From the NCBI GenBank assembly GCA_021208685.1, contig JAJOJJ010000045.1:114979-178978 (forward strand): a stretch of 64,000 nucleotides of DNA. The letters are read 5' to 3'. Shown in pieces: positions 43,053-54,364 of the stretch (positions are counted from its first letter, which is position 1; the number at the start of each line of letters is the position of its first letter). The notes beneath the pieces were generated by a model. That model did no database searches. It worked only from the letters and a program-made list of their open reading frames with translations, and had not been told where the DNA came from. Position numbers and translations under genes: made by a program. Origin of the DNA: Saccharospirillaceae bacterium (lineage in GTDB: Bacteria; Pseudomonadota; Gammaproteobacteria; Pseudomonadales; Oceanobacteraceae).

Positions 43053-43691
43053 TCAGTCCTGCAATAAGGCTTTCACCGGCGCATAACTGCGCCGGTGAAT
43101 TTCACAAGGCCCAAGCCGTTGCAGTGCTTCCATATGTGCCGTTGTGCCATAGCCTTTATGTTTGGCAAAGCCGTAACCCGGATACTGTTTATCCAGCTCA
43201 AGCATTTCGCGGTCGCGCTGAACTTTAGCCAGCACCGAAGCAGCGGAAATCGCCGTTACCAGACTGTCGCCTTTAATAATGGTGGTGACTTCGAGAGGCG
43301 TTTGCGGCGCTTTATTGCCGTCCACCAGTGCGTGCTGACAAGGCAATTTAAGGCCATCAATTGCGCGGCTCATGGCCAGCATACGCGCATTCAGAATATT
43401 CAGGCGGTCAATCTCTTCTACCGTCGCACGGGCAATACAATAATCGAGCGCTTTTTCACGGATTTCATCGAATAATTTTTCGCGCTTTTTTTCCGTGAGT
43501 TTTTTCGAATCGTTCAGCCCCTCAATCGGATTTTCCGGATCAAGAATCACAGCAGCAGCCATAACGTCACCGCACAAAGGGCCTGCACCGGCTTCATCCA
43601 CACCGCAATAAGGAATGCCCTGCTCAAACAGGAATGCTTCGATGCCGGTCTGAAAAACCGTGGCTTTTTCAGTCGTGAGAGCCTCAGTCAT
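43053..43691 (-). CDS. rnhB: Ribonuclease HII
   Basis: Incises RNA in RNA-DNA hybrids and at single embedded ribonucleotides. The 212 residues include D32 and E33 (GVDEAG), the third acid in ALVDGNK and the fourth in the [15 protein letters not shown] region. The residue after DEAG is alanine: the GRG motif that contacts the ribonucleotide-DNA junction reads G35-A36-G37, confirmed by the GCA codon. The first ~20 residues are an extension before the core. It is the last gene of the lpxD-rnhB block, overlapping the lpxB stop (TAATG). dnaE, the usual next gene in enterics, is absent. Confidence 0.95.
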   Translation of the reverse strand: MTEALTTEKATVFQTGIEAFLFEQGIPYCGVDEAGAGPLCGDVMAAAVILDPENPIEGLNDSKKLTEKKREKLFDEIREKALDYCIARATVEEIDRLNILNARMLAMSRAIDGLKLPCQHALVDGNKAPQTPLEVTTIIKGDSLVTAISAASVLAKVQRDREMLELDKQYPGYGFAKHKGYGTTAHMEALQRLGPCEIHRRSYAPVKALLQD

Positions 43692-44827
43692 TATCGCTGG
43701 AGCAAAGCGCTGATAGCTTCCGCCGCTTCATCATCGGCATTGCGCTTCAGCTGGCGGTGAATAAACAGAAAGGTTTCATGCAGCTGATGCATGGCATCCG
43801 AATCTTCAAGACGCACCAGCAGCGCTTCAGAAAGATTTTCCGCCGTGGCATCATGCTGAATGAATTCCGGGACCAATTCACGCCCGGCCAATAAATTGGG
43901 CAGCGATATATAAGGCTGAGTCACCAGTTTTTTCAGAATACGGTAAGTCAGTGGCGCAACAATATAGCTCACTACCATAGGCTTTTTCAGCAGCATAGCT
44001 TCAAGTGTTGCCGTACCGGACGCCAATAAAATTGTATCGGCAGCGGCCATGCAGGTATGAGACTGACCAAGTACGACTTTCACCGGCAGACTCGCCGGGT
44101 AAACCGCGAGCATTGCTTCGATCTGGTTACGGCGCTCAACCGAAGCGGCCGGAATAATAAATTGCAGATCGTTACGTTTCAGCAGCATGCGTTCCGCTGT
44201 TTGCAGAAACAAGGCTCCCAGACGTTCAACCTCACCACTGCGACTGCCAGGCATCAGACACACTACCGGTCGTTTTTTATCCAGCCCGAGATTTTCTCTG
44301 GCCGGTGCCACCGGTGTATCGAAAGGAATTTTATCCGCCAGGTGATGACCGACAAATTTTACCGGGACCTGATGCTTCTCGTAGAATTTGGCTTCAAACG
44401 GAAACAGCGTCAGCATCAGATCAACGGCTTTGGCAATTTTAAATACCCGTTTTTCACGCCATGCCCAGACAGACGGACTGACGTAATGCGCCGTTTTAAT
44501 ACCAGCTTCACGCAGTTTTTGTTCAAGGGTGAGATTAAAATCCGGTGCATCGATTCCGATAAATACATCCGGCGGATTTTTTTTCCAGTGCTTAATCAGA
44601 TCGCGGCGAACCTTCAGCAGCTCGAATAAACGACCCAGCACTTCCACCAGCCCCATCACCGATAAGCGTTCCATCGGCACAAAACTTTTAAAGCCCTGAG
44701 ACTGCATCAGAGGGCCACCAATGCCTTCAAATTCGGCATTGGGGTAGCGGGTTTTGAGGGATTTAATCAGGCCTGCGCCGAGCATATCGCCCGACGTCTC
44801 ACCGGCAACAATAGCGATACGCATCAT
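43691..44827 (-). CDS. lpxB: Lipid-A-disaccharide synthase
   Basis: Glycosyltransferase (family GT19) that joins UDP-2,3-diacylglucosamine and lipid X into the lipid A disaccharide at the inner membrane. The 378 residues show [15 protein letters not shown] at the N-terminus, [18 protein letters not shown] and PGSRSGEV, all expected of LpxB. The gene overlaps lpxA by one base (TAATG) and rnhB by one base. It belongs to the lpxD-fabZ-lpxA-lpxB run that makes the first steps of lipid A. Confidence 0.97.
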   Translation of the reverse strand: MMRIAIVAGETSGDMLGAGLIKSLKTRYPNAEFEGIGGPLMQSQGFKSFVPMERLSVMGLVEVLGRLFELLKVRRDLIKHWKKNPPDVFIGIDAPDFNLTLEQKLREAGIKTAHYVSPSVWAWREKRVFKIAKAVDLMLTLFPFEAKFYEKHQVPVKFVGHHLADKIPFDTPVAPARENLGLDKKRPVVCLMPGSRSGEVERLGALFLQTAERMLLKRNDLQFIIPAASVERRNQIEAMLAVYPASLPVKVVLGQSHTCMAAADTILLASGTATLEAMLLKKPMVVSYIVAPLTYRILKKLVTQPYISLPNLLAGRELVPEFIQHDATAENLSEALLVRLEDSDAMHQLHETFLFIHRQLKRNADDEAAEAISALLQR

Positions 44828-45597
44828 TATCGGATAATGCCCCGTGACGCTGCCTGCAAGCTATCGACCAGCAGACGCACAGCGTCGTCCTGCTCCGCCT
44901 GCGGTATCAGAACTTCCAGCGCTTCAGCCAGCGTCAGCCCCTGACGGTACAGTGTTTTATAGGCATTGCGTATCAGCGTGATGCTTTCCTGACTGAAGCC
45001 GCGGCGCTTGAGGCCTTCACTGTTAATGCCGTGCGGTGTCGCCGGATAACCTAGCGCCATCACATAGGCAGGAATATCTTTTAAAACAACGGTGCCGGCA
45101 CCGCACATCGAATGGGCGCCGATCAGGCAAAACTGGTGAACCTGCGTAGCACCGCCCAGAATCGCCCAATCACCGATGTTTACATGACCAGCCACATTGG
45201 TGTCATTCGCCAGAATGCAGTTGTTGCCGATAATGGCATCATGAGCAATATGCACATTGACCATAAACAGGTTATTGCTGCCGACGATGGTCGTGCCCTT
45301 ATCCTGTACCGTACCACGGTGAAGAGTACAGGCCTCACGGATAACGTTGTTATCGCCGATCACCAGTGTGGTTGGCTCACCGGCGTATTTTTTGTCCTGG
45401 CATTCTTCACCAATGCTGGAAAACTGGAAAATACGATTATTTTTACCAATCGTCGTTGGCCCGCGGACAATAACGTGCGGACCAATGACCGTGCCTTCAC
45501 CGATTTCCACGCCCGGACCGATAATGGAAAAAGGACCAATTTCCACGTTTGCCGCAATACGGGCACCGGGGTCAACGATGGCTCTCGGGTCAATCAT
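44827..45597 (-). CDS. lpxA: UDP-N-acetylglucosamine acyltransferase
   Basis: Transfers the 3-hydroxyacyl chain from ACP to the 3-OH of UDP-GlcNAc, the first lipid A step. The 256 residues have the left-handed beta-helix hexapeptide repeats (about 10-190), the catalytic His in [13 protein letters not shown] (near H122), and the C-terminal helices [13 protein letters not shown]. The start overlaps the fabZ stop by 4 bp. The GAHSM substrate-pocket region is conventional; chain-length preference cannot be read by eye. Part of the tightly packed envelope operon. Confidence 0.97.
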   Translation of the reverse strand: MIDPRAIVDPGARIAANVEIGPFSIIGPGVEIGEGTVIGPHVIVRGPTTIGKNNRIFQFSSIGEECQDKKYAGEPTTLVIGDNNVIREACTLHRGTVQDKGTTIVGSNNLFMVNVHIAHDAIIGNNCILANDTNVAGHVNIGDWAILGGATQVHQFCLIGAHSMCGAGTVVLKDIPAYVMALGYPATPHGINSEGLKRRGFSQESITLIRNAYKTLYRQGLTLAEALEVLIPQAEQDDAVRLLVDSLQAASRGIIR

Positions 45598-46058
45598 GCT
45601 AGCTCCAGCTCTCTCTCTGCACAGGTGATTTCTGCCGCACAGACCACGTTATTATCAACCAGGGCACGGCAGTCGAATTTCCAGATGCCACGTCGCCCAC
45701 TCAAAAAGCGGGCTTCAAGACAGACCTGGTCACCCGGAACAATCGGACGCTTAAAGCGCACATGATCGGCACCGGCAAAATAATACAGGGTTGTTGGCTT
45801 ACGTTTATCGCCCAGCATGGTCAGCCCCAGCAGTCCTGCTGCCTGGGCCATAGCTTCCAGCGTTAATACGCCGGGCATGATTGGGTGTCCGGGAAAATGT
45901 CCATTAAAAAACTCTTCATTAATGGTGACATTTTTAATAACCCGGATGTTGGCGCCGTCCTCGGCGTCCAGATTAACTTCCTGAATTCGGTCAACCAACA
46001 GGAACGGATAACGATGTGGCAAAAATTCCTGTATCTGTTGAATACTGTGCGCTGGCAT
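45594..46058 (-). CDS. fabZ: 3-hydroxyacyl-ACP dehydratase
   Basis: Dehydrates 3-hydroxyacyl-ACP during fatty acid elongation. The 154-residue hotdog-fold protein begins with the typical [20 protein letters not shown] and carries the active-site His and Glu in [24 protein letters not shown] 46058 overlaps the lpxD stop as TGATG; an in-frame TTG just upstream is less likely. AAGG precedes the start. Its place between lpxD and lpxA balances hydroxyacyl-ACP use between phospholipids and lipid A. Confidence 0.96.
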   Translation of the reverse strand: MPAHSIQQIQEFLPHRYPFLLVDRIQEVNLDAEDGANIRVIKNVTINEEFFNGHFPGHPIMPGVLTLEAMAQAAGLLGLTMLGDKRKPTTLYYFAGADHVRFKRPIVPGDQVCLEARFLSGRRGIWKFDCRALVDNNVVCAAEITCAERELELA

Positions 46059-47086
46059 CAAGCTTTACCTTCGTGACTTTTTTCTAACTGTTGCAGCCGT
46101 TTGGCCATAGAATCCAGTTGTCGGAAGCGAGTTGCACTTCGACGCCACTCCTGCATCGGCATCTGTGCAGTACCGGTAGCGTATGCCCCTGGCTCATTGA
46201 TCGATTTACTGATCAGGGTCATCGCTGCCACATGCACGCCATCCGCGAGGGTAAGGTGTCCGGCGACACCGGCACCACCCGCGATTGTGCAGTGTTTGCC
46301 AATGGTCGTACTGCCGGCAACACCCGCATTTCCTGCCATCGCCGTACCTTCTCCGAGGTGCACATTATGTGCAACCTGAACCAGGTTATCGAGAATGACA
46401 TTATCTTCGATGACGGTGTTACCCAGCGCGCCGCGGTCAATGCAGGTGTTGGCGCCGATCTCGACGTCACTACCGATACGAACCCCGCCGAGCTGTGCAA
46501 TTTTATGCCAGCGGCCTTTATCCGGCGCAAAGCCGAATCCGTCAGCACCGATCACGGCACCGGAATGCACCTGCACCCGATCCCCCAGCACCACATCATG
46601 ATACAGAGTTACATTAGCGCGCAGACGGCAATCAGAGCCCAGCACACAGTGATCGCTGATCACGGTATTGGCACCGATTTCACAACCTGTACCAATCACA
46701 CAATGCTCACCAATCACCACGTTAGCAGCGATGCTGACATCCTCCCCAAGCACTGCACTGGCAGCCACCACCGCAGAGGGGTGTATGCCGCGCACCGGTT
46801 GCGGGCGGTTATCAAACATCTGGGTCACGAGTGCAAAACTCAGGTAAGGATTGGCAACGACCAATGCCGCACCGCGCACATCCGTCGCATCCCTGGCACT
46901 GACAATTACCGCGCCTGCCAGACTGCCTGACAGCTGACTGCGGTAACTGGCGTTCGCCAGAAAGCTGACGTCCGTTGCCGTTGCATCCTTCAGGGTATTC
47001 ACCCCACGGATAACCGTATTGGCATCACCAATCAACTCGGCTCCTAAACGCTGAGCCAGTTCACCTAAGCTTAATTGCATCATCAT
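46058..47086 (-). CDS. lpxD: UDP-3-O-acylglucosamine N-acyltransferase
   Basis: Adds the second hydroxyacyl chain to UDP-3-O-acylglucosamine. The 342 residues have an N-terminal uridine-binding domain (to ~100), about ten hexapeptide-repeat coils, and the catalytic His in [13 protein letters not shown]. The C-terminal helix has coiled-coil character ([13 protein letters not shown]), as usual. Three consecutive ATG codons at the start leave the first residue uncertain by up to two. skp ends 13 bp upstream. The gene and fabZ overlap by one base. Confidence 0.96.
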   Translation of the reverse strand: MMMQLSLGELAQRLGAELIGDANTVIRGVNTLKDATATDVSFLANASYRSQLSGSLAGAVIVSARDATDVRGAALVVANPYLSFALVTQMFDNRPQPVRGIHPSAVVAASAVLGEDVSIAANVVIGEHCVIGTGCEIGANTVISDHCVLGSDCRLRANVTLYHDVVLGDRVQVHSGAVIGADGFGFAPDKGRWHKIAQLGGVRIGSDVEIGANTCIDRGALGNTVIEDNVILDNLVQVAHNVHLGEGTAMAGNAGVAGSTTIGKHCTIAGGAGVAGHLTLADGVHVAAMTLISKSINEPGAYATGTAQMPMQEWRRSATRFRQLDSMAKRLQQLEKSHEGKA

Positions 47087-47099
47087 GTCCCGAAATCGC

Positions 47100-47594
47100 T
47101 TATTTCGCGTTCAAGCGTTCCAACAACAACTTGGTCAGATCCGTTTTGGGTGATGAGTAAATAACCGCACCGGACTGAAGCACCACATCATAACCGCCCT
47201 CATCGATGATTGCTTTAAGCAACTTTTCAAGTTGAGGCAACTGTGTTTGGAAAAATTCACGCTTCCATTTTTGCTCAAGCTGCTGCAGCTTACGGCCGTA
47301 GAATTTGTATTCTGTTGATTTCTGCTCGTAATCGTTGGCCAGCTTGCGGCGTTCGTCATCACTCATGACATCGCCTTCTTTCTCGGTTTTCTCTTTCAGG
47401 GCCAGCAGATCCTGTTCAAGACTTTTCAGCTTATCAATATCGGCTTTATTGTCTGTCTCGAACTGTTTGATCGATACTTTTGCCGCATCGGACAGGAACA
47501 AAGCACGCTCCATATCCACAACGCCAACCTTACCCGCTTCTGCAGCTGCAACCTGAACACACAGTGCTGCTAATACCCCAATAAACCAACGCAT
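47100..47594 (-). CDS. skp: Periplasmic chaperone Skp/OmpH
   Basis: Trimeric chaperone that holds unfolded outer-membrane proteins on their way to the Bam complex. The 164-residue precursor has a short signal peptide (MRWFIGVLAALCVQVAAA) and a mature Lys/Glu-rich coiled-coil body, e.g. LKSLEQDLLALKEKTEKEGD and KFYGRKLQQLEQKW. ATG 47594 follows AAGGAG, a better start than the ATG 90 bp upstream, which lies within the bamA 3' end. It stands between bamA and lpxD, the conserved place. Confidence 0.94.
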   Translation of the reverse strand: MRWFIGVLAALCVQVAAAEAGKVGVVDMERALFLSDAAKVSIKQFETDNKADIDKLKSLEQDLLALKEKTEKEGDVMSDDERRKLANDYEQKSTEYKFYGRKLQQLEQKWKREFFQTQLPQLEKLLKAIIDEGGYDVVLQSGAVIYSSPKTDLTKLLLERLNAK

Positions 47595-47625
47595 CCCAGA
47601 CTCCTTATTTATATTGTCGTTACAA

Positions 47626-50184
47626 TCAGAAAACCTGTCCCAGAGAGAACTCAAACCCTTCCGTACGGTCACCGCGTTTTTCATTGAGCGGAACCGAGTA
47701 AGTAAAGGTCAGAGGACCAATCGCTGTGATCCAGGTCAGCCCTACCCCGGTGCTCAGACGCATTTCAGCCAGATCAATACCTTCGTTACAGTACGGATGG
47801 CTGGTGAGTGTCGGAACATCGGCATCATAAGGCACGTAGCATTCACTGGTGAATGCATTTCCCGCATCGAAGAACAGAACACTGCGTACCGAGCGGCGAT
47901 CTTCAATAAAAGGCAGCGGAAAAATCAGCTCAAAACTGGCTTCGGCCAGGATATTACCGCCCAGTGCACGTTCACTTTCGAGGAAGTAAGGTGCGGTAAC
48001 AACAGAGCCATCGCTGTTGGTTTCGTATTTTGGTTTATATTGATTGCTGTTGCTGACTAACACCGCTGCGCCGTCTTCATCCGTTTTGTACACCACCGTT
48101 GGCGCAGAGCTGTCCACAACCGGGCGGCCAAGATCATCGGTTTCATAGACCACATTGCCATCAGCATCGGTCTGTACCACGCTGACCGGGGCGTATTCCG
48201 GCAAGCCTTTCGGGCCAAGGCTGTTGGAGCGATAACCACGTACCGAACCGATGCCACCGGAGCGGAAGTTTTTAAAGAATGGCAGGCGTTCCAGATCGCC
48301 AAAACCATCACCGTAACCCAGATCGGTACGTAAACGCAGCGCCCATTCTTCAGCAATCGGGAAGTAGTAGTTGGCGGTATAGCCCAGTTTAAAGTAGGTC
48401 AGATCACTGCCTGGCACAGAAATGTCAGCAGATACTTTGTGTTCAGTACCCGCCGTTGGGAACAGGCCACGGTTAAGATCGTTGTAACGCCAGTTCAGGC
48501 CCAGTGTGTATTCATCGAAGTTATCGCCTTCTTTATCCAGAAATTCGACAATTTCAGCCGGCACTGTCGTGCCTTCAAACATTTCGGTATTGGCAAATCC
48601 AACCGAGAACGATAAACGCTGACGACTTGAAATCGGATACCCAAAGGTCACGTTACCGCCTCTGGTATTGGTCTGGTAATCGCTGACGGTATTCAGGCTG
48701 GCGTAATCCGTTTTACGGTAAAACAGGTTAAAACCACGGCTCACACCGTCAATGGTGTAATACGGATTGAGGTAGGAAAAATTATACGACTGCACCGTGT
48801 TGTTTTTCTGTACACCGAGTGACATGCGGTTACCGGTGCCGAAAAAGTTATTCTGGCTGACACTGGCACCCAGAATCATACCGCTGCCACCAGCATAACC
48901 AATATTAAAGTTCAGACTGCCGCTGAGTTGTTCTTCAACGTTGTAATTCACATCAATCAGATCATCAGAACCCGGAACCGCCGGCGTTTCGACGTTTACG
49001 GTTTTGAAAAAACCGAGTTGATTCAGACGATTTTTACCGGCATCAATTTTATCGGTCGACGCCCAGCCACCTTCCATCTGCAGCATTTCACGGCGCAACA
49101 CCTCATCTTTAGTGCCTTCATTGCCGGTGAAATTAATTCGGCGCACGTAAGTACGCTTGCCCGGTTCAACAAAGAAGGTCAGATCAACGGTTTTATCTTC
49201 GTCATGAATCTTCGGGATGCCATCCACTTTGGCAAAGGTATAACCATCATTCCCCAGACGCTTGGACATAAGATCGCTGGAATATGTCACCAGCTGACGG
49301 GAGAAGGTATCGCCGCTTTTGAGCAAATACAGCCGGGTAAATTCTGCTTCATCAAGCACCAGATTACCGGCCACTCTGATGTCTTTAACCGAGTACACAT
49401 CACCTTCTGTGACGTTGACGGTAATATAGACGCCCTCTTTGTCGGGAGACACAGAGACCTGAGTAGACTCGATATTAAAACGGATATAACCACGGTCGAG
49501 GTAGTAGGAGCGCAGTTTTTCCAGATCGCCGGATAATTTTTCACGGCTGTATTTGTTATCGCTGGAATACCAGGACCAGAAATTACTGGTCTGCAATTGG
49601 AACTGCTTCAGAAGTTCGTCATCGCTGAAAGCCTGATTACCAACAATATTGATGTGTTCAATGGTGGCAACACTGCCTTCTTCAACATGGATTTTCAGCG
49701 ATACGCGGTTGCGTGGCAGCCGTACCACTTCGGTTTCGATAGCGGCGTCATAGCGTCCCTGAGCCACATACTGGCGCTCCAGCTCAAGGGAAATGCGCTC
49801 CAGTGTAGAACGTTTGAACACCAGCCCTTCTGCCAGACCCGACTGTTTCAGACCGTCCAGCAGCATGTCCGTCTGAATGGCCTTGTTGCCATCAATTTCA
49901 ATGCCGGTAATGGTCGGCAGTTCAACCACCTGAACAATCAGAATATTGCCGTCACGCAACAACTGAACATCATTAAACAAGCCGGATTTGAATAAGCGCT
50001 TGGACGCTGTGACCAGACGGGAAGAATCCACCTGATCGCCAACATTCACCGGAAAGGCCTCAAATACCGTACCGGCAGAAACCCGCTGCAAACCTTCAAG
50101 ACGGATATCCTCAACGACGAAGGATTCGGCACGGACGGCGGAGGACAGTAATCCCAGAAAAAGCGTAAACAGCAAAGAACGCAT
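47626..50184 (-). CDS. bamA: Outer membrane protein assembly factor BamA
   Basis: Central component of the beta-barrel assembly machine in the outer membrane; 852 residues, slightly longer than the 810 of E. coli. A signal peptide (to AVRA, ~18) is followed by five POTRA domains (about 20-420) and a 16-strand barrel, ending in the aromatic ...SLGQVF. The VRGY motif of loop 6 is present ([18 protein letters not shown]). After it comes an enlarged extracellular loop of about 80 residues with three imperfect repeats of the form V-x-x-T-D/N-x-D-G. ATG 50184 is chosen because it begins the signal peptide; the frame runs 33 bp farther. Confidence 0.96.
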   Translation of the reverse strand: MRSLLFTLFLGLLSSAVRAESFVVEDIRLEGLQRVSAGTVFEAFPVNVGDQVDSSRLVTASKRLFKSGLFNDVQLLRDGNILIVQVVELPTITGIEIDGNKAIQTDMLLDGLKQSGLAEGLVFKRSTLERISLELERQYVAQGRYDAAIETEVVRLPRNRVSLKIHVEEGSVATIEHINIVGNQAFSDDELLKQFQLQTSNFWSWYSSDNKYSREKLSGDLEKLRSYYLDRGYIRFNIESTQVSVSPDKEGVYITVNVTEGDVYSVKDIRVAGNLVLDEAEFTRLYLLKSGDTFSRQLVTYSSDLMSKRLGNDGYTFAKVDGIPKIHDEDKTVDLTFFVEPGKRTYVRRINFTGNEGTKDEVLRREMLQMEGGWASTDKIDAGKNRLNQLGFFKTVNVETPAVPGSDDLIDVNYNVEEQLSGSLNFNIGYAGGSGMILGASVSQNNFFGTGNRMSLGVQKNNTVQSYNFSYLNPYYTIDGVSRGFNLFYRKTDYASLNTVSDYQTNTRGGNVTFGYPISSRQRLSFSVGFANTEMFEGTTVPAEIVEFLDKEGDNFDEYTLGLNWRYNDLNRGLFPTAGTEHKVSADISVPGSDLTYFKLGYTANYYFPIAEEWALRLRTDLGYGDGFGDLERLPFFKNFRSGGIGSVRGYRSNSLGPKGLPEYAPVSVVQTDADGNVVYETDDLGRPVVDSSAPTVVYKTDEDGAAVLVSNSNQYKPKYETNSDGSVVTAPYFLESERALGGNILAEASFELIFPLPFIEDRRSVRSVLFFDAGNAFTSECYVPYDADVPTLTSHPYCNEGIDLAEMRLSTGVGLTWITAIGPLTFTYSVPLNEKRGDRTEGFEFSLGQVF

Positions 50185-50216
50185 GTAAATAGTTATCCAA
50201 GCAACTCGGCTATGCA

Positions 50217-51557
50217 CTACAGCCGACTGATATCGTTGTAAAAAGCAACCAGCATCAGGCTCAGCAGCAGGAATAATCCGAACTGCACGGCAATGATCTG
50301 AATACGTTCTGGCAGAGGTCTGCCGCGTACTACCTCGACGAGGTAAAACAGGATATGCCCGCCGTCCAGCATAGGTACGGGCAACAAATTCAGCACACCA
50401 AGTGAAATACTTAATAAAGCCAAAAATCCGATAAAGGCTTCCAACCCTCCTGAGGCAGAAGCGCCGGCTACTTTAGCAATGGTAATAGGCCCGCTCAAGT
50501 TCTTTACCGATACATCTCCCAGCAGCATCTTCCACAGAGAATCGAGGGTAAAGACAATCAGATCAGAGGTTTTGTTCACACTGAGCCACAATCCCTGCAA
50601 AACACCGGCATGACTGGTACGCAACCAGCCTTCCGGAATGTCGGGCGCAACCACTCCGGCACCGACATAACCGATGACTGAGCCATCATCCAGAGTCTTA
50701 CTGCCGGGAGTCAGGGCAACATTGATCCGCTCACCACCACGTTCCAGCGTCAGCAGCAGCGTGACACCGGCAGCAGAACGCACCTGTTCAACCCAGTCAT
50801 ACCAGTCGGCAATGTCGGTATCATTAACGGCAACAACCCGGTCGCCAATCCGCAACCCGGCAGCAGCAGCGGCTCCATCCGGCTGAACCTCTCCGACAAT
50901 GGCCGGAACATGCAGACGACGCGGTTCAATACCTAAGCCAGACAGCGGGTCCGGCACTTCCTGATCCGCCAGCCAATCCTGCAACGTCAACAGCGCTGAA
51001 CGCTGCGTGCCATCAGCGCTTTTCAGCGTCATGCGGATATCGGCGTCTTCCCCCAGAAAACCCACCAGCTGCCAGCTGACTTCCTGCCAGGTTGTGGTGT
51101 CGTGATCGTTAATAGCAAGAATTTCATCACCACTGCGCACACCGGCAACGGCGGCCACCGAGTCATCAGCAACCTTACCGACCACAGGCACAACACCGCT
51201 GGTACCTGAGACAAACAGCAACCAGTAAGCCAGTAAAGCAAAGATAAAGTTGGCAAGCGGTCCCGCCGATGCAATAGCGATGCGTGCCCACGGGGATTTG
51301 CGGTTAAAAGCCTGATCAAGCAGATGCTCCGGCACCGGGGCTTCGCGTTCATCCAGCATTTTCACATAGCCACCCAGCGGAATCGGTGCAATAGCGTATT
51401 CGGTTCCGAGCTTATCGGTGAATGACCAGAACGGCTTGCCAAAACCAACAGAAAAACGCAGCACCTGCACGCCACAGCGACGTGCTACCCAAAAGTGGCC
51501 AAACTCATGAATCACCACAAGCACACTGATGGCGATAATGAAATACAACAAGGTCAC
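50217..51557 (-). CDS. rseP: Site-2 protease RseP
   Basis: Intramembrane zinc metalloprotease that cleaves the anti-sigma factor RseA after its periplasmic cut, releasing sigma-E. With the GTG start at 51557 the protein has 446 residues; the zinc motif HEFGH is at 17-21, LDGGH near the C-terminus supplies the third ligand, and two PDZ domains lie between (about 115-290). The GTG start is well supported: GTGA overlaps the dxr stop and GGAGG precedes it. The reading frame upstream of it is not expected to be translated. Next gene is bamA, itself a sigma-E target in many bacteria. Confidence 0.96.
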   Translation of the reverse strand: MTLLYFIIAISVLVVIHEFGHFWVARRCGVQVLRFSVGFGKPFWSFTDKLGTEYAIAPIPLGGYVKMLDEREAPVPEHLLDQAFNRKSPWARIAIASAGPLANFIFALLAYWLLFVSGTSGVVPVVGKVADDSVAAVAGVRSGDEILAINDHDTTTWQEVSWQLVGFLGEDADIRMTLKSADGTQRSALLTLQDWLADQEVPDPLSGLGIEPRRLHVPAIVGEVQPDGAAAAAGLRIGDRVVAVNDTDIADWYDWVEQVRSAAGVTLLLTLERGGERINVALTPGSKTLDDGSVIGYVGAGVVAPDIPEGWLRTSHAGVLQGLWLSVNKTSDLIVFTLDSLWKMLLGDVSVKNLSGPITIAKVAGASASGGLEAFIGFLALLSISLGVLNLLPVPMLDGGHILFYLVEVVRGRPLPERIQIIAVQFGLFLLLSLMLVAFYNDISRL

Positions 51558-52747
51558 AGGTTTACCCTCCCAGGCACGGTTGCGGACTGCGCCAGTGCAC
51601 AATCCCGCGCCCATTGGTCAGCGGCCATCACATCCGCCAGATGCTGTACAGGCTGCACCTCATGCTGAGCCATAACCCGGGCGATCAGGGTTGGAATAAC
51701 GCTGAACGGAATTTGTTCCCGCAGGAAGGCATCCACCGCGACCTCGTTGGCCGCATTCAGTACCGCTGGCATGGTGCCTCCGGCATTAAAAGCCTGTTTG
51801 GCCAGCGACAAACAAGGAAAGGTCATTTCATCCGGCGGGGTAAAATCCAGACGGGCGATGCTGAACAGATCCAGCGACTGCACACCGGCATCAATACGCT
51901 CCGGCCAGGCCAGGCCATAAGCAATCGGCGTACGCATATCCGGCTGCCCCAACTGCGCAATGACTGAACCATCGCAATACTGCACCATGGAGTGAATGAC
52001 ACTCTGCGGATGCACCACCACCTGAATATCATCCGGTACGCAATTGAACAGGAAGCAGGCTTCAATCAGTTCCAGCCCCTTATTCATCAAGGTGGCGGAA
52101 TCGACCGATATTTTTTGCCCCATTGACCAGTTGGGATGAGCAACGGCCTGAGCGGGTGTTACGGATTCCAGCTGCGCCGCACGGTAGCCACGGAAAGGAC
52201 CACCGGATGCAGTGAGCAGAATTTTACGGATGCCGTGAGCCGCGAAGTCGCCGTCATAGCTTTGCGGCAACGCCTGAAAAATCGCATTGTGCTCGCTGTC
52301 GATGGGCAGCAAAGTGGCTCCGCCAGCGCGTACCGCCTGCATAAATAATGGCCCGGCCATGACCAGACTTTCTTTGTTGGCCAGCAGTACGCGTTTACCG
52401 GCTTCGGCCGCCGCCAGTGTTGGCAGTAAACCGGCAGCCCCGACAATAGCGGCCATCACCACGTTCACATCGGTATGGGAAGCGATCATGCTCAGGGCAT
52501 CGCCACCGGTCAGAATCTCAGTGCGGCAGCCGGCCGGCAGGGACGAACGCAAATCCGCGGCGGCCTGAGCATCGGTCATCACCGCAAAGCGCGGTGAAAA
52601 CTCAGCAATGTCATCACGCATACGCGCTACGCTGCGCGCCGCACTGAGGGCGAATATGCGATAACGATCAGGGTGTCTGCGCACAACATCGAGCGTGCTC
52701 TGGCCAATAGAACCCGTGGCCCCAAGCACGGTCAGAGTCTGGATCAT
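51554..52747 (-). CDS. dxr: 1-deoxy-D-xylulose-5-phosphate reductoisomerase
   Basis: Second step of the non-mevalonate isoprenoid pathway, making MEP. The 397 residues start with the NADPH-binding motif [28 protein letters not shown] and the metal/substrate regions [11 protein letters not shown] and [23 protein letters not shown] (quoted in part) are characteristic. The ATG overlaps the cdsA stop by 4 bp (ATGA), and the stop overlaps rseP. It supplies precursors for the undecaprenyl carrier made by UppS two genes upstream. Confidence 0.97.
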   Translation of the reverse strand: MIQTLTVLGATGSIGQSTLDVVRRHPDRYRIFALSAARSVARMRDDIAEFSPRFAVMTDAQAAADLRSSLPAGCRTEILTGGDALSMIASHTDVNVVMAAIVGAAGLLPTLAAAEAGKRVLLANKESLVMAGPLFMQAVRAGGATLLPIDSEHNAIFQALPQSYDGDFAAHGIRKILLTASGGPFRGYRAAQLESVTPAQAVAHPNWSMGQKISVDSATLMNKGLELIEACFLFNCVPDDIQVVVHPQSVIHSMVQYCDGSVIAQLGQPDMRTPIAYGLAWPERIDAGVQSLDLFSIARLDFTPPDEMTFPCLSLAKQAFNAGGTMPAVLNAANEVAVDAFLREQIPFSVIPTLIARVMAQHEVQPVQHLADVMAADQWARDCALAQSATVPGRVNL

Positions 52748-53589
52748 GCCACCAGACCCCAGTCCAGAATCAGCATGAAGAAGGCAAATACAGGAACCGC
52801 CGCCGCCATACTGTCAATGCGATCCAGAACGCCACCATGCCCCGGCAGCAAAGAAGAACTGTCTTTGATACCACGGTGACGTTTCATCATGCTCTCTACC
52901 AGATCACCCAGTACAGAAATCACCATGGTAATGATGGTAATGGCCAGCAAGCGCCAGGCATCATGCAGATCCATCGGCTGAACCCAGGTATGAACGCACA
53001 GGCCAAATATCAGCGCGACAAACAGGGTCGTAACCAGACCACCCCAGAAACCAGCCCAGGATTTTCCCGGACTGACATTCGGGGCAAGCTTTGTATCTCC
53101 CCATTTTTTACCGGAGAAATACGCACCGGTATCAGCACCCCAGACAATCAGCATGACGTAAACAATTAACAGTGAGCTGTGCGGCTGGGTTTTCAGGTGC
53201 ATAAAGCCAACCCACATGGGTACCAGCACGCACAATCCCAGCAAAGCACGGATAGGCCGCGCCGCCCAGAGATCGGTCCCCCCCGGATAGCGTTTCACCA
53301 GCGCAAAAGCCACCACCCACCAGGCGGTTCCCACAGCCAGAAAGCCAATCAGGTATTGTGGGTGCATTTTCAGAACACGGGCGCTGATATACAGGCAGAC
53401 AAACACCACCAGCGCATAAGCAACACGACTCCAGTTACGCTGATAACCGGCAATATTGGCCCACTCCCAGGCACCAATGGTCGCGATCGCCGCAATAAAG
53501 ATTGCAAATTCCTTCAGCGGCAGGAAAAAAATGCCGATGATCATCAGGGGAGCCAGCACCAGCGCTGTCAGTACGCGTTCCTTAAACAC
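52744..53589 (-). CDS. cdsA: Phosphatidate cytidylyltransferase
   Basis: Integral membrane enzyme that forms CDP-diacylglycerol from phosphatidic acid and CTP. About eight helices are visible over 281 residues and the family signature is [19 protein letters not shown] with DRIDS after it, holding the metal-binding aspartates. The start overlaps the uppS stop by 8 bp. It connects phospholipid synthesis with the envelope operon. Length and signature are standard. Confidence 0.96.
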   Translation of the reverse strand: MFKERVLTALVLAPLMIIGIFFLPLKEFAIFIAAIATIGAWEWANIAGYQRNWSRVAYALVVFVCLYISARVLKMHPQYLIGFLAVGTAWWVVAFALVKRYPGGTDLWAARPIRALLGLCVLVPMWVGFMHLKTQPHSSLLIVYVMLIVWGADTGAYFSGKKWGDTKLAPNVSPGKSWAGFWGGLVTTLFVALIFGLCVHTWVQPMDLHDAWRLLAITIITMVISVLGDLVESMMKRHRGIKDSSSLLPGHGGVLDRIDSMAAAVPVFAFFMLILDWGLVA

Positions 53590-54352
53590 CTTGTTTTACT
53601 TCCTCTAACAACTGGTCGTCCGTGCGGCCAAACCGTCTGATACGGTCTGCAAACGCAGTCAACGCTTTTTGATATTCTTCTTCTTTGAAGTCTGGCCAGA
53701 AGGCATCCGAAAAGTAATATTCCGAATAGGCGGTCTGCCACAGCATAAAGTTGCTGATACGCTGTTCTCCGCCCGTCCGGATTAACAAATCCGGTGCCGG
53801 TAAATCACTCAGCCAGGTATAACGATGAAACACCTGCTCATTAATATCGTCTGGCTGTAATTTGCCGTCCTGCACATCCTGTGCAACACGGCGGGCTGCC
53901 TGGGCAATATCCCACTGGCCGCCGTAATTAGCCGCGATGACCAGCGTCATCGCATCATTGGATGCGGTGAGAGCCTCCGCATCACTGATCAACTGCTGAA
54001 TTTTGCCGGAAAAGCCCTGCAGATCACCCATTACCCGCAAGCGGATATTATTGCGGTGCAGTTTTCTGACTTCACGCTCCAGCGCGACCACAAATAATTG
54101 CATTAACGCACTGACTTCATGCGCTGGCCGACGCCAGTTTTCGCTGCTGAAAGCAAACAGAGTCAGCACTTCAACACCGGCACGTGCCGAGGTTTCCACC
54201 ACAGCACGCACGGCATCGACGCCAGCTTTGTGGCCAGCCACTCCGGGCATAAAACGACGTTTGGCCCAACGGTTATTGCCATCCATAATAATGGCAACAT
54301 GGCGTGGCGTCTGACCCTGAACGGCCTGCGTATCATCAATACTGGTTGACAT
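53582..54352 (-). CDS. uppS: Undecaprenyl diphosphate synthase
   Basis: Cis-prenyltransferase that builds the C55 carrier for peptidoglycan and O-antigen. In 256 residues the catalytic Asp/phosphate loop is MDGNNRWAKRR (about 23-33), with FAFSSENWRRP, and the C-terminal DLLIRTGGEQRISNFMLWQ that binds IPP. DGNN in place of the commoner DGNG is also seen in Pseudomonas. A 12-bp gap separates it from frr. Conventional length. Confidence 0.97.
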   Translation of the reverse strand: MSTSIDDTQAVQGQTPRHVAIIMDGNNRWAKRRFMPGVAGHKAGVDAVRAVVETSARAGVEVLTLFAFSSENWRRPAHEVSALMQLFVVALEREVRKLHRNNIRLRVMGDLQGFSGKIQQLISDAEALTASNDAMTLVIAANYGGQWDIAQAARRVAQDVQDGKLQPDDINEQVFHRYTWLSDLPAPDLLIRTGGEQRISNFMLWQTAYSEYYFSDAFWPDFKEEEYQKALTAFADRIRRFGRTDDQLLEEVKQGV

Positions 54353-54364
54353 AAATGCGCCGAT

